NCBI RefSeq assembly: GCF_016906535.1
Contig: NC_057370.1
Location: 930,001 to 994,000 of the forward strand
Origin: Rhizoctonia solani
Taxonomy: Eukaryota; Basidiomycota; Agaricomycetes; Cantharellales; Ceratobasidiaceae
Direction: 5' to 3'
Length of the DNA: 64,000 nt
A model generated the notes under the pieces. The model was given only the letters and a program-made list of their open reading frames with translations, was not told the origin of the DNA and ran no database searches. The position numbers were made by a program, and so were the translations under genes. Every line of letters starts with the position of its first letter. Position 1 is the first letter of the stretch. Shown in pieces: positions 21,942 to 33,521 of the stretch.

Positions 21942-22376
21942 TCAGGCGGACTTGCCCTATAGGAGTAGCCGAATTAGTATATTCATCGTGCAAGAGAAAA
22001 CTGGAGCCTGCCTTGATGAGGCTGTAAAGACCGCTGGTGGTTCCGATCATGCCAACTCCGAAGAGAGCAAGGTATGCGTCTGGTTGTGGATTACAAGGAG
22101 AGTCGTTGGATGAGATAAAGTGCTGTCATAAGGAGTGTCCTGACGTACTGAAGTAAAGGCTCGAACGAGGGAGACGCAGATATACGGGCTTGCTCGAGGA
22201 CTGAATGTTATCGAATTGATTGAGAATTGCTTATGTTCCCTCCAGCTTTGAATCAATGCTCACCTGAACCAACACTTGCCTCTCACGGACGTGGTTGGGG
22301 CCTAATCAAGTCAAGAATAAGCTTTAATTCATTCAAATCTACGCAAGTGCTTACGGTTGACAAGAGAGTTGATCAT
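21942..22376 (-). CDS. cytochrome c oxidase subunit VIIa-like protein (five tiny exons)
   Basis: Reconstructed small subunit of mitochondrial complex IV. The exons are 22376-22355, 22301-22264, 22200-22149, 22079-22012 and 21956-21942. They total 195 nt and encode 64 residues. The product starts MINSLVNRPNHVRERQ, continues KPVYLRLPRSSLYFN and has one transmembrane helix AYLALFGVGMIGTTSGLYSL, then IKGKSA. The basic N-terminus, the single helix near the end and the size fit the COX VIIa family (yeast Cox9-like), by my recollection of fungal members. The last intron has a GC donor. If it is retained, the protein would instead run about 26 codons further. It is divergent from YAF9, with 273 bp between start codons. 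No ORF longer than a fragment exists for this gene. Confidence 0.7.
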
Positions 22377-22649
22377 AGTGGAAATATGCGATTTGTGAAT
22401 CAAGGCTGGTTTGGTTACAGTGAGAGTCCAAAGTCTCCCCTGGTCCCGGGTGGATTCGGACCCTTGACGGTAAGCGCTGGGCTCATCCATCAAGCGCCTG
22501 CCTTTTTGTAATTGGTTCCTGACCACCATAGCTAAAGCTCCGAGCCACTCGATATCTGCGTATCTGGTACAAAAGCTTGCGAAAAAACAAGAGCAAAATT
22601 CTTTGGAATAAAAAAACAGCTTCCTTTTCACTGAAATTGCTCTTACGAA

Positions 22650-23609
22650 ATGACGGAACGCGTGAGGGTGAGTACAAAACACTAGAAACAACAATGTGTG
22701 TCCCAGCCCTCCCGATTGTCGTTCTTCCACCAACGTATTTCATTTCGTAGGGAGTCTCAGTCCACCGACCAATTATCTACGGAAACTACTCCGTGCTATT
22801 AACTCCGACTGAACGGGGTGCTGCTCCACCTGACCATACACACCGGTGGACCGTCGCGGTCCGAAGTGCTGCCTCTCCCGAGGGCAAAACGGACCAAACA
22901 GGTGGCGCGGACGACCTGACACACTTTATCAAACGAGTGAACTTCAAGCTTCACGAAACATATGCTCAACCTAACCGATGTAGGTCATATCTGACCGGGA
23001 ACAAGTGCTTAGACCTAATCATGTATTTCTAGCCATTGAACAACCTCCCTTTGAGATAACGGAGACTGGGTACGCCTTTTGCTTAGGCTTCCTCCTTGAC
23101 TTAATTAATCATCCCATAGGTGGGGAGAGTTTGATATCCCAATCCGTATAACCTTCGTACAAGAATCAGGAGAAAAAGCCATCACACTCATCCATCATCT
23201 TAAACTCCACCCCTGGCTTCCCCCTGCTACACTTCCCGATGCGACTGGTGCCCCAGTGACCGCCCCACCCACTCGCGATCCGATTCACGCCTGGCAATAC
23301 GATGAAATTGTGTTTACAGACCCACCTGCACCATTCATGAAGATTTTACTCGAACACCCTCCTACACCCTTACCCAAAACGAAGCGCCGACTAGCTAACC
23401 CACCGCACATCGCGCATCCAGCATCATTAGCTGTAACCGCTCGAGGCGCTCCAGAATTCTCGTTGGCACTGGAAAAAGAAGAGGCTGAGCGATTAGAAGT
23501 TGCTCGAAAAAATATTGCCGAACAAACGGACAAAGTCCGTGCAGAGCTAATTGAGACCGAGAAGGAAGTGGAGAAACTCAAAGCGACGCTTGCCGAGTTG
23601 GAAGGATGA
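22650..23609 (+). CDS. YAF9: YEATS-domain protein YAF9
   Basis: Yaf9 is the histone-acyl-lysine reader shared by the NuA4 acetyltransferase and the SWR1 remodeler. Exon 1 is only 17 nt (MTERVR, splitting the next codon). Then come VSVHRPIIYGNYSVLL, HTHRWTVAVRS, HFIKRVNFKLHETYAQPNR and the YEATS hallmark GWGEFDIPIRITFVQES. After the domain, residues DPIHAWQYDEIVFTDPP and a C-terminal coiled coil (KVRAELIETEKEVEKLKATL) are as in Yaf9/GAS41. Length and layout match the family. The exon boundaries around 22990-23040 and 23070-23120 were set by eye. Confidence 0.92.
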
Positions 23610-24735
23610 GGATGAGAGCGTGTGTCTTGTTATGCCCTTCGGTGATACATTGTTAAGTTTGAGATATGATACAGAAATCATAAAACACAAGTTTTTAACT
23701 TAAAAAGTCTTGTAGCTGGATCAGGAAGTGCTGGCTGGGATCCGGCCTGTAATTTCTGGTTTGACGCTGTTTTAGGCCTATGATGGTTAGCAATAGGAAA
23801 CAATTTAGGTTCTCATATGATCATAATAGTGGCTACGTGCGATCGGCCTTATTAAGATCGTGAGGCCCTGGTCCAATCGTACATAACGAAAGTGTCCCAC
23901 CATAACTGAGTAACTTATCGTGGTCGTAGCCATCCCTACACTGGCGTGTTTCTTTGTACTAGTTGAATAAATCATCAACCAACCAGTGGTAATAGTCGCC
24001 CAGCCAGATTAAGGCAAAACAATGGAGAATTTCCAAGGGAATAGATTATACCGTATGCCTCGATTCATCCAGGAACTATCACTCCATAACCCCTTGTTTC
24101 ACGTGAGATAGGAAAGAGTGCCGTTCTGGAGTATACTAATCTTTGTATGCGGACCGCAATGCTAACAAATATACCCAAATAGCAAGTGCTTCTGATCCAG
24201 GTTGCCTTAGGCTAGCGGGATAGCTTGTTGGTAGCAAGGACTTGTGGCAGAGTCGATAAGTAAAGTCGGTTCTTCATTGTACACTGGGTGGGTATGAGCA
24301 ATTATGAACCAGTCGTCCCACGAAGAGAGACAAGACCATAACATGAGCCCGAAATCTCAGTAAATAATACCTGAGTATTGACTATACTATGCTATCTACT
24401 CTTGGTTGAAAGGTGGGAATTCGGCTCCTGAATAAAGACATAGCAGCAGGTGTAGTAGGCGCTTGTGAGGTCATTTGGGAAGGACACGACCCTTATTTAG
24501 GTCATGTGACATTCTTGGCACGCGGTGCGGCGATCGAGTCCGGCCTATCTCGACTTCGATCGAGTTTAAAACCGCAAGCAGGTGCTCGAGATAGTTTTGA
24601 GTATCGTGGCGGACACACTGCTGTTTGGAGCAGGTCTCTACCATACTCACCAAGGGTAATCATCTGGTCCGGTTCTGACTGTACTTCGTTATTCTCGTCT
24701 CCACTTCTCTCTACTCCCATCGTCTTTGTTGGAGC
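23610..24735. other. intergenic, no gene recognised
   Basis: A 1.1-kb stretch between YAF9 and the PIP-box protein. The ORFs overlapping 24413-24858 on both strands look like chance frames around the promoter and the first exon of the next gene. Nothing recognisable is seen. Confidence 0.45.
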
Positions 24736-27700
24736 ATGAGCCCGCGTAAGAAGAATGCCAGTAAAGCAAGTCCTTCGAAGCAATCTACTATCAATAGTTT
24801 CTTTCGATCTAAACCTAAGCATGCACCTACTTCGACTCGGCCCAAGCGTCTCGCTCAATCGAGCCTTGCCGCCCGACCGCTGAGATCGAATCGGTCACCT
24901 GATTTGGAGATTCTTGACTTGACCCAAAGCACAAGCCCGGCGAAAGAATCCGATTCGCCACCGAGCGCAAAGAAACGAAAACTGAAAGCTACGTCACCAG
25001 GTTCGTAACTATCAAATTACATTCGTTTACATTTGGCTTTATTGGCTTATGTAGATCGGTCGCCCATTCGTGGCGTAAGACAAAGCCCTTTCCCGCCAGA
25101 TTCCAGCCGGTCACCTTCACCTACTTCGTATATCTCTGGGAAAGCTATGGAGTCTGGACCTGGAAGCAGTGCTCAACGTGCACTTGCCTCACCTGCACCC
25201 TCCCAGACTGGAAGTTCTCGGGATATGCTCGAATTTGACCCTGACGAAACTATTGAGTCCTCCCAAACCCAATATCTGCACCTTGTGTTCACGCCTTCGT
25301 CTCAACGTGTCGCTCCTATGGACCCGGGTCATGTTCCTACACCAGTGTTCACGCCCACTTCCACTCGAAGTAAGAAGATCTACGGGTCACCATCTGTACG
25401 AAAGACTATAGAGACTGCACAAGCTATCGGAGAGAGTCAGTCTACACCTTGCATCCCAAGTAGCCAAGGAGAGGTTTACCAACCTTCCACTCCAAGAAAG
25501 TACAGCGGGACTGTGTTCGGCTGCGCCCGGGTAAGCTTTGTCTATTTGTATATTCAGCCCCAAATGCACATCTGTTGCGTGATTCCTATTCTACGGAGCT
25601 AATGTTTGGCTGTTTCACAGACCAGTGCTCCCAATGCAGAAGCTTCCAGAGCCATTAATAGTCCAACCGATATACCCACAGCGACCACGGAGCCTACGAT
25701 TCATCCTGCTTCGGCTAAGACACCTACCAAGAACCACTTAGCAAGGTCGAACCTGTTTACACCTAATTTTTCAAGCCCTCGACCGATACCTACTCCTCTG
25801 TATTCATCCAACCTCATGTCAAGCAGTGATCCCTCTATTGAGGCGACCGAGCTAGGAACAGTAGAATCGCCCCCGAAGCCTGTAAGTTCGTACACTGACG
25901 CTTTGTCGTCCCAAACATGGATTTATATAACTTGTAGCCCCGAAATACCACCACGATTACTGGCTTACTTCCTCATGCCCCTTTATCGCGACTTCCCGGC
26001 CAAAACACCCCCCTTAAACGCCAAAGAGCGATTACTCCACTCTTACCGATACATAATATTAATCCTAATCCTCCTCGGACCCCTAGTCGCGCTACCCAGT
26101 GTATTCTCCCGCCTTCTCCCACCGAATTCCCCTCTCCAAGGAAGCTCATGTCGTCGCTAGGTTTTGAGCCATCTCGTAATACCAGTGACGCTAAACAGCC
26201 TACTTTAGCCAAGGTTTTCTCGGATCCCCCAAATTCCGACAGTGTAGTCCCTAGCCACGATGTACTCGAGGCTGCCCACTCTCAGCTTCAAGAAAATGGG
26301 CGCCCAAATCGAAGTCGGTCGTCATCTTTGACAATTATTCCGTCATCTCAGCCACTTCATGATTCATCACCGCCGCCTGGTTATAGCCCAGATCCAAAAG
26401 GCATTCATTTAACCAAAGTAGGATGCAGTCCTTCAACCAACTCCCTATACCAGCCCAACAATCAGAAGTATTCCTCAGCTATTCGAATTATTCTACTGTG
26501 CAGACGACTATTCCCCAGTGACTTCATCTCAATCACTTCCTCCTTCACAATCACCTATCAAAGGCGGTCAATTGATCCAAACCAATCTGCTGCTGGAATG
26601 CGAGGCGTATTTGGGATGCTTGGATTTGGGAGTGAAGCAACCACAACGATGACAGTGAAGTGCACCGAGACTCGCCTGACGAAGAGATGGGAACGCATAC
26701 ACCTATCGTATATGACCTTCCACCATCATCCCCTCCCCCACAAACTCCGACACGTCGTGGATCAAGGGCATCAAGCCCGGACTTATCCCTTATCCCGGTC
26801 AGCGGTCAAAAGGGAAAGGCCAAATCTCGCATAGGGAAGACACCCATTCGCGATTCACCATTAATCCATGCTTTTGAGGCAGCAAAGAAACGAAGTAAAA
26901 CAGCGACTCCTGTTGTACGTCGGTCAGCACCGAAAGCTAGCCAGATTCCTTCGAGTCCCATAGGTCGCGCATGCGTAGAGAACATGGAATTAGACTCGAG
27001 CCCCATTCGGGCTTTATCGTCTGGCGACGAGCAATCTCCACCCAAGATTAGTAAATCCAACGCAGGTTTGCGTACTCTCGATTCGGCCGGAATACCGCAG
27101 AAATCGTCCCAGACTGCTCAACAGAACAGTAGCAGAAACATCCGACCGATTAAAGCATCTACGAGTACCCAGCGCCGGAAGTCAATAGAGCAGGATATGG
27201 TGGATAGCAGTGACGCCGATGAGATGGACATCGACATCCGGCCTTCCCCAGCTCTTCCTGCCTCAACCGAGCGACAGCAGGTGCGCGGGAGAGCACCGAG
27301 CCTATGAAACCGATTGTCTCGGTTATTTCGAGACGGAATCGTTCCTCAGCACGGATTACGGAAGATTCGAAAGGCCGAGAGCATACGCCTCAGACGCCCG
27401 CACGCCACGAACGTCTTCCCAGCTCCGTCTCCCCGTCTCTATCCCCGATTCATCCCCACTTTTCACCCGTTAGGAGCAACCGGTCTTGAGTCCACCTATA
27501 CCAGAGAACACCCAAACACAAGAAGAATGCGAGACCCCATGGGAATCGCTACGGCCCTCCCAGTCCGTTAGCCAAGTCTACGAGCGCCAACTGATTGAAG
27601 AGGCCGAAAGAGCGAGACGGTTAAGAATGGGGCAGAATGCACAAAAGCAAAATGCCAAGGTTTTGGTGGAAGAGTCTCCAGACGTTGAGCAAGAAGACGA

Positions 27701-28088
27701 AACCGGGGAGCTGGAAGGCACCGAGTCTGAGGAGCAGTCGGAAAGCCAGGATCAAGAACCCGCTCGTCCAGTGACAATCTCACTGGAACCTCAATCACCC
27801 ACCAACGTACCCAACGAGCTGTCTCGCCGACCCCTACCACACTGGTTCTCAACGCCCAAATCTCAACGTGCAGAGCAGCAACACTACGTTGTGACTCCGA
27901 CAAAGGTCATGCGGCGAACGCCTGCGAGACCGACTCCAAGCCGTAAATCGATGACGCCGTCATCAATGATGGGGGAGGACGACCCCAATGAGGATTACAC
28001 CTATATAGAAGAGACGTTCAATCCTACCGAGTCGCAGCAAAGCTTCTTAAACCGAATACTTCTGGGAGATGGTAGCCAAATGGACTGA
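24736..28088 (+). CDS. large disordered nuclear protein with PIP box
   Basis: Not recognised as a named family. The N-terminus is MSPRKKNASKASPSKQ and then QSTINSFF, a textbook PCNA-interacting (PIP) box of the form Q-x-x-I-x-x-F-F followed by basic residues. Almost all the rest is Ser/Pro/Thr-rich low-complexity sequence with many S-P, S-Q and R-S-P motifs. It has several basic patches (KKRKLK, AAKKRSK, RRGSR). The conserved-looking C-terminal block contains HWFSTPKSQRAEQQ, VVTPTKVMRRTPARPTPSR and NPTESQQSFLNRIL. Exons were followed through 24736-25001, 25055-25531 and 25621 onward. The middle (26460-26660) and 27300-27490 need introns I could not fix. It is likely a replication or repair adaptor, by inference from the PIP box only. 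Confidence 0.55.
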
Positions 28089-28448
28089 AAGCATTCGGAA
28101 TCATGGTTATATGCATTATGGAATCTCGCTTTGCACCGTACTTGAAGACTTAATCATAACTAATATATTATGTAGCATACGTTGTTCAACATGCTTTCTG
28201 GACCAATATCATGGGCAGACCGCTAGAAATAAGTTCTCTATACGTGATAAGACTCTGAATAAGGTAAATTTTTTGGTCTCGTGACATCCATTTATGACCA
28301 GATGACCTGACAGCGCTAATTGGGTGGCTAAAGGACCCTGTGAACTTATTTGCCACTTAAACCCTCTGCCTCTCCTTGTTGCTCCCCGTCGTGAAGCCTA
28401 TAGTGGGAGTACAGGATCTATCTATATCCTTTTTGATTCTTGCATCTC
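28089..28448. other. spacer before the RBR array
   Basis: 360 bp holding the 3' end of the PIP-box gene and the promoter of the first RBR gene. No further gene is seen. Confidence 0.4.
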
Positions 28449-30995
28449 ATGGCAGCTCTCGTTTCGGAAAGCTGGATTACAGGTAAGTACTATTCATCCG
28501 TTATCAACCTGCACACGAATTCGTCCGTTTATTCTTTCCATTAGGTCGAGAACTCGAGGACCATGGTCTCGAAGGGCGTATGCGCTCACGGGCTACTAGG
28601 AAACCTCGTTCACCGCGTGCTCCTCGTTTATCCGCCCCTGCAGTAGATCCGTGGCTAGGTGGCCAAAACAACGTAGCCACAGATGTCGTCACCAACAATT
28701 CACCCCTAACCAACGCGAACAAAATCAAAAATAGGAGAAACAGGGGTAATTCAGCACAGGATACCTCTAACAATTCACCACAACGGAACACAGGAGCCTC
28801 TCAACCTACTCAGTCGCAGTCACAATCGCAGGGACGTAATCGTAATCGTAATCGAAACCGAAATCGTGGTCGACAGAAAGGTCGGAACGAGATGTCCCAA
28901 AATGGAGCTATAGCTGGTCTAGAGACATCGTATAGCAATCCTGAAGCCTCTCGCAGCCGCCAGAATGGTCCAAATAACCGAGACGGTCGGCGCCAGAACC
29001 AATCTAATTCCGGAGCCTCGAATAATTTAACTATCGACCCGGTTACTGGAGAAGTTATTAGCAGACGTGCGGCTAAACGTCGACAGGCCAAGGCTAGGAA
29101 AGCTGCGGCTGTTGCTCGCGAGGAAACGGTAGAGCAGACGAGAGCCCAGCAACAACCCAGAGTTCAAACTCAACCCCCTAGCGCTCCTTCCACTTCAGCT
29201 AGTCGGACTGCAAACTATGGCATTCCTCCAGTGAGTGCACCGGGCTCATCTGCATCCGTATATACGACCCCTACTCTCTCGAGGTCTTCAAAGAGCGGTA
29301 CCAGTAACCACCCAAGTCCCCGAAGCGCCATTGCGACCAATACCATTCAGCGGGTGGCTCACCCTACGTCTTGTGTGTCTTCCAATCGTGAGCTAGGTGC
29401 CACAGCTCCTCTCAGGATCGGAGCTCGACCTCGTTGGACAAACTCCCTTGATGAACGTGCATCACGAACTACGCAACCTATCACCTCTACCACCAGTGCC
29501 AATAATACCACACTACCTTCTACGGCTCCATCTTGGCGCTCCATTCATCAAGCACACACAGGACTCTCATCTGTGGCGAATCGCAATCAGCCCGGCTTGA
29601 GCACAAATCTACGCCCAGATACGGCGGCTGTCTCGTCCATTGCCGGGGACAGCTCTTCTACTGCCAATCGTCCAACCCCAGCACTGGCGAGAACTCGTTT
29701 TTCAACAGACTTCATCGATTCTGATGCTGGCACTCCACAACTCGCACCACCAGCTAGGAGCGTCCGTGTACCAACGGTTACCACAACAGCTCCGACAGTT
29801 CCCGTATCGGTTCCGCCACTCAACATCACTCGTCGAGCTCCTACACGTACTAGGCCTTCAATACCCTGTACAATCTGCCTTGACATCCCAGATGAGTTCC
29901 CTCGACAACGACCTACTACCCGTTGTGTACACCCGATCAACGTCTGTGCATCGTGCCTTGAACAGCATATATCGCATGCAGTGCTCTCACAGGGCTCCAC
30001 TACTCTGACCTGCCCGGACACTTCATGTCGACAAAACCTGGAGTACGCAGACGTAATCCGAGCTACCAAAAGCGCAAAGACTTGTCAGGATCGGTGAGCT
30101 ACCAAAGTCACGTTTGTGACTATGCACCAATTTTCCACTTAACTAACCGAATTGACCTCAAACCTTAGCTACGAGGCACTACTGCTACGCCGAACATTAG
30201 AGGCAGAACCCAATTTCGTATGGTGCAAAAACCCGGGCTGCGATTGGGGTCAAGTACACGAAAGCGGAGGTGGGCATCCATTTTATTAACAGTCGCCCGA
30301 GCTAACTGGTATTCCTTCAGTCAACGCACCAATTGTCATTTGTCAAGTTTGCCGCGCTCGTTCTTGTTTCACGCATAATGTACCTTGGCATACGGGCCTC
30401 ACCTGTTCCCAATATGCAACCCAGCATGCCAATAGGGAGCGCGAGAACCGAGCTAGCGAAGCCTATATCTCTCTACATGCTAAACAGTGTCCCAACTCTA
30501 GATGCGGACGTCGCGTACGTATTTTCATGAAGATCTCAATACAAAAAATATTGATTATGCTATAAATGCAGATTGAAAAGAACGATGGGTGTGATCATAT
30601 GACATGTCGGCGCCCAGCCGGATGCGGTCATGAATTGTAAGCCCGAATATACCACTATGATCTCATACTGAAACTGACATTCGCACCCCAGTTGCTGGGT
30701 ATGCTTGGCAGATTACCAGACCATACTCAGGGAAGGAAACCATCGGCATGCCACAACATGTCAACACTATGCTCCCATTCGACGAACGACAGTGTTTGAA
30801 GATTATTACCGACAAGAGCTCAACCGTCTAGCTCATGTGCCACCCCAACCAGCCGTCCGCCCGCAAGCACAAGCAAGACATGAGCCACCCCCGCCCCCGC
30901 AACCGATGCAACAGACTCAGCGCGAACAAGGCCCTGGATCGGTCTGGAGCTGGCTCGTAGGAGCAGCCGCTGCTGTGTTGATGCTGCGTGGGTGA
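28449..30995 (+). CDS. RBR (RING1-IBR-RING2) E3 ubiquitin ligase, copy A
   Basis: RBR ligases take ubiquitin from an E2 onto a RING2 cysteine before passing it to substrate. Exon 1 (28449-28482, MAALVSESWIT) joins at 28545. About 430 residues of low complexity follow, including an Arg-Asn repeat (RNRNRNRNRNRGR). RING1 starts CTICLDIPDEF and ends CPDTSCRQNLEYADV. The IBR has NFVWCKNPGCDWGQVH and CQVCRARSCFTHNVPWHTGLTC. RING2 is CPNSRCGRR, IEKNDGCDHMTC, GCGHEFCWVCLADY, with the catalytic cysteine in HMTC. Introns interrupt the codon before Tyr after RING1 (30094-30168), the IBR, the start of RING2 and the Phe of HEF. The C-terminus ends in a hydrophobic stretch (VWSWLVGAAAAVLML) that could be a tail anchor. 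This is the most complete copy of the array. Confidence 0.88.
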
Positions 30996-31564
30996 TCTGA
31001 GAGTAATGAATAACAAAGTGAACAGCAACCGCAACTGTATGCGCTCCATTTGGTCTATTCTCTATGGTGTAAATATTCTATCACCATGATTATATGATTT
31101 ATGCCCCTATATATAATGTTCGGCGTGACATGTTTGGCTCGTGAAATGTCGAAGGCATTACCCGCCAGTAATAGGATAAGTCTTCTTAGACTATAGAATA
31201 AATGAACCATTCCATGGATCCATCAACACGGACGAAGCTAATTCACGGATTACACCGCTTTATGCCACGAGGCTAACGCCAGGACTACGCTTATCCTAGC
31301 GCTGACGATAGTTTTCCAACCGACTATAACTCGTTCCCGAAGCCTCCGTATCCTCTCTCTAAGTTATAGCTATAGCCACTGAAAATCCAGCATGAACGCA
31401 AAGCAGGCATCAAACAAACACAAACCTCCTATATCATTTTACAACCTGTACGGAGATCAAGGAAAGTACAAATTAAATTAATTGTAGATCAACATGACAT
31501 CAGGCTCACGCTCTGCAACTCAATAGTAGCACCTCGACCTGATGATAAGTGGAGGTATAAATCC
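30996..31564. other. spacer between RBR copies A and B
   Basis: The frame of copy B stays open upstream to about 31480 without an in-frame ATG, so its first exon may lie in this stretch. Nothing else is recognised. Confidence 0.4.
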
Positions 31565-33076
31565 TTGGTGCTGGATCCACAACCAGGCGCCAGTGGCTCA
31601 TCGAATCGTGTGCTTCCGTACCCTCATTACCCGCCACTTCCTAGCACAACTATCGGTTCTTCGATACCCCATGGGCAGCCCCAGCAAGGACCTAGTACCC
31701 ATTCAATTACTATAACTGATCAGAACGAATATGGAAGAACATCGAGAAGACAGGCGCGTGTCTGGGATCCGATCGAGGTTGCCGAAGCATTTCAGACTTT
31801 TGGAAAAGGAAACTACTCAATCAAGTCTACACATGGCACTCATCATCCAAGTATTTCTGTAGCTTCGGGTCGGAGCTCACCAACTACTAGCTCGAGTGGG
31901 GCCTCTCACGTTAGAATCCGAGGAATCAATTTTATACAGCCCGGAGAATTCGGGGAAAATTCGTTGCCCTCAACCCCTCAGAGTCGACGTACTACTTTAG
32001 TATCGCTGTCGCCAGAGCCTATCTCTCGCGACATTTCACCTATTTGTTCGATCTGCTTTGATAATTCTAATGATTTCCCCCGATGTGGGCCCACTTTACG
32101 ATGCACACATGGCCCGACTATTTGTATACCATGCATGGAGGGCCATATATCACACTCTGTCTTGACCGATGGATTGACTTCAATATCGTGCCCAATTCCC
32201 GGTTGCAGACAAATACTTGAGTATGAAGATGTTTTACGGGGGGCTAAAGGCGATCAAAGATGCTTGAATCGGTAAGTACGGTTAGACCAAAGCGACTATA
32301 TGCATTTCAGTGCAAGCTCAAGCTGAATCTTGGCCCGTGTTCCCGGTACCAAACACACCAGTTATGAAGCTTTGTTACTGCGCAGACTACTTGGAAACGA
32401 TCTTAACTTCGTATGGTGCAAGAACCCGGCTTGCAGTTGGGGGCAGATCCACGAGGGCGGAGGTCTGTTTGTGTTTTCATGAATTGACCTCTTTATAAAA
32501 TGACGTTTCCCCCGTCAGCCGAGTATCCACTTGTTGTGTGTGACGAGTGCAACTCCCAATCATGCTTCACGCATGATATACCTTGGCATACAGGTTCTAC
32601 TTGCAGTGAATATGAGGCTAGAATGAAAGACAAGGATCGTCAATTACTCACTAAAAGTAAAAAGAAACAACGACAACGGCAAGAAGAATATGAAACCGAG
32701 GAATTTATCCGTAAAAATACCAAAAGGTGCCCCAATCAATTATGCGGAAGCCAGGTAAGCTTTAATGAATGGAATATCTCTAAATACTCACCCAACTATC
32801 ACACGTGCATAAACTTGTGGTTGAAGATTCAGAAGAATGGTGGCTGCAACCATATGACTTGTCGCCCTCCCGCTGGCTGCGGGCACGAATTGTCGGTCCT
32901 TCAACTTCGTGGTATTGCTAACTATACTAATTCTTACGGCACAACGCTGTGATTTCAGCTGTTGGCTTTGCCTGGCAGATTATAGGATCATCCTTGATGA
33001 AGGACCTCACCGTCATGAGGCCACTTGTGAAGAATACGATACGCCCTATCCAAGCGTAATCCGGATTATTGATTAG
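31565..33076 (+). CDS. RBR E3 ubiquitin ligase, copy B
   Basis: Second tandem paralog. RING1 is CSICFDNSNDFPRCGPTLRC through CPIPGCRQILEYEDV. The IBR is LNFVWCKNPACSWGQIHEGG with CDECNSQSCFTHDIPWHTGSTC. A Lys/Gln-rich linker (KSKKKQRQRQEE) follows, absent from the other copies. RING2 is IQKNGGCNHMTCRPPAGC, GHEFCWLCLADY, and keeps the catalytic cysteine. Introns sit at the same places as in copy A. The N-terminus is Ser/Thr/Pro-rich, and its real start is unresolved because no in-frame ATG is seen before the RING. The annotated start is a non-ATG frame position used as a placeholder. The stop TAG is at 33074-33076. Confidence 0.8.
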
Positions 33077-33521
33077 TACTGCAGCAATTACGAGGAAGGC
33101 CGTCTGCTGGTTGAGATAAATTTACCCATATGTCTGTTTGTCATGCATATGCATATATAGATTTCCTGTTGTTGACCCATGACATGTCGTGATCAATCTC
33201 AACTAGCGCCGCCAATCAATTGCAATTCTCTTCGACTGAGCCTCATCAATGCATCCAGTTCTCCTTCACTTCGCTTGATGTTCTTGCAAATCACATATTT
33301 CGAGCGCTATATTTTAGTGCGGATTAGGCATGTGATGTAGGCACGATGGACATAGCAGTGACTTTTCACTACCGACATGCGGACCAGACGTGTAACCTAT
33401 GAGGCATATCGATAACAATGGGGCTATATACCACTACTTAACAATCCTGGAGGACAGGCTTCCTTTTACTCTTACTTTGTCGCTTTATCGACTTAAGTTT
33501 GTTCTCTACTGGCGTATTATC
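33077..33521. other. spacer between RBR copies B and C
   Basis: 445 bp, AT-rich, with nothing recognised beyond presumed promoter sequence for copy C. Confidence 0.4.

Noticed and set aside
24413..24858. Overlapping frames on both strands upstream of the PIP-box gene
   Set aside because: They overlap one another and the promoter and first exon of a better-supported gene.
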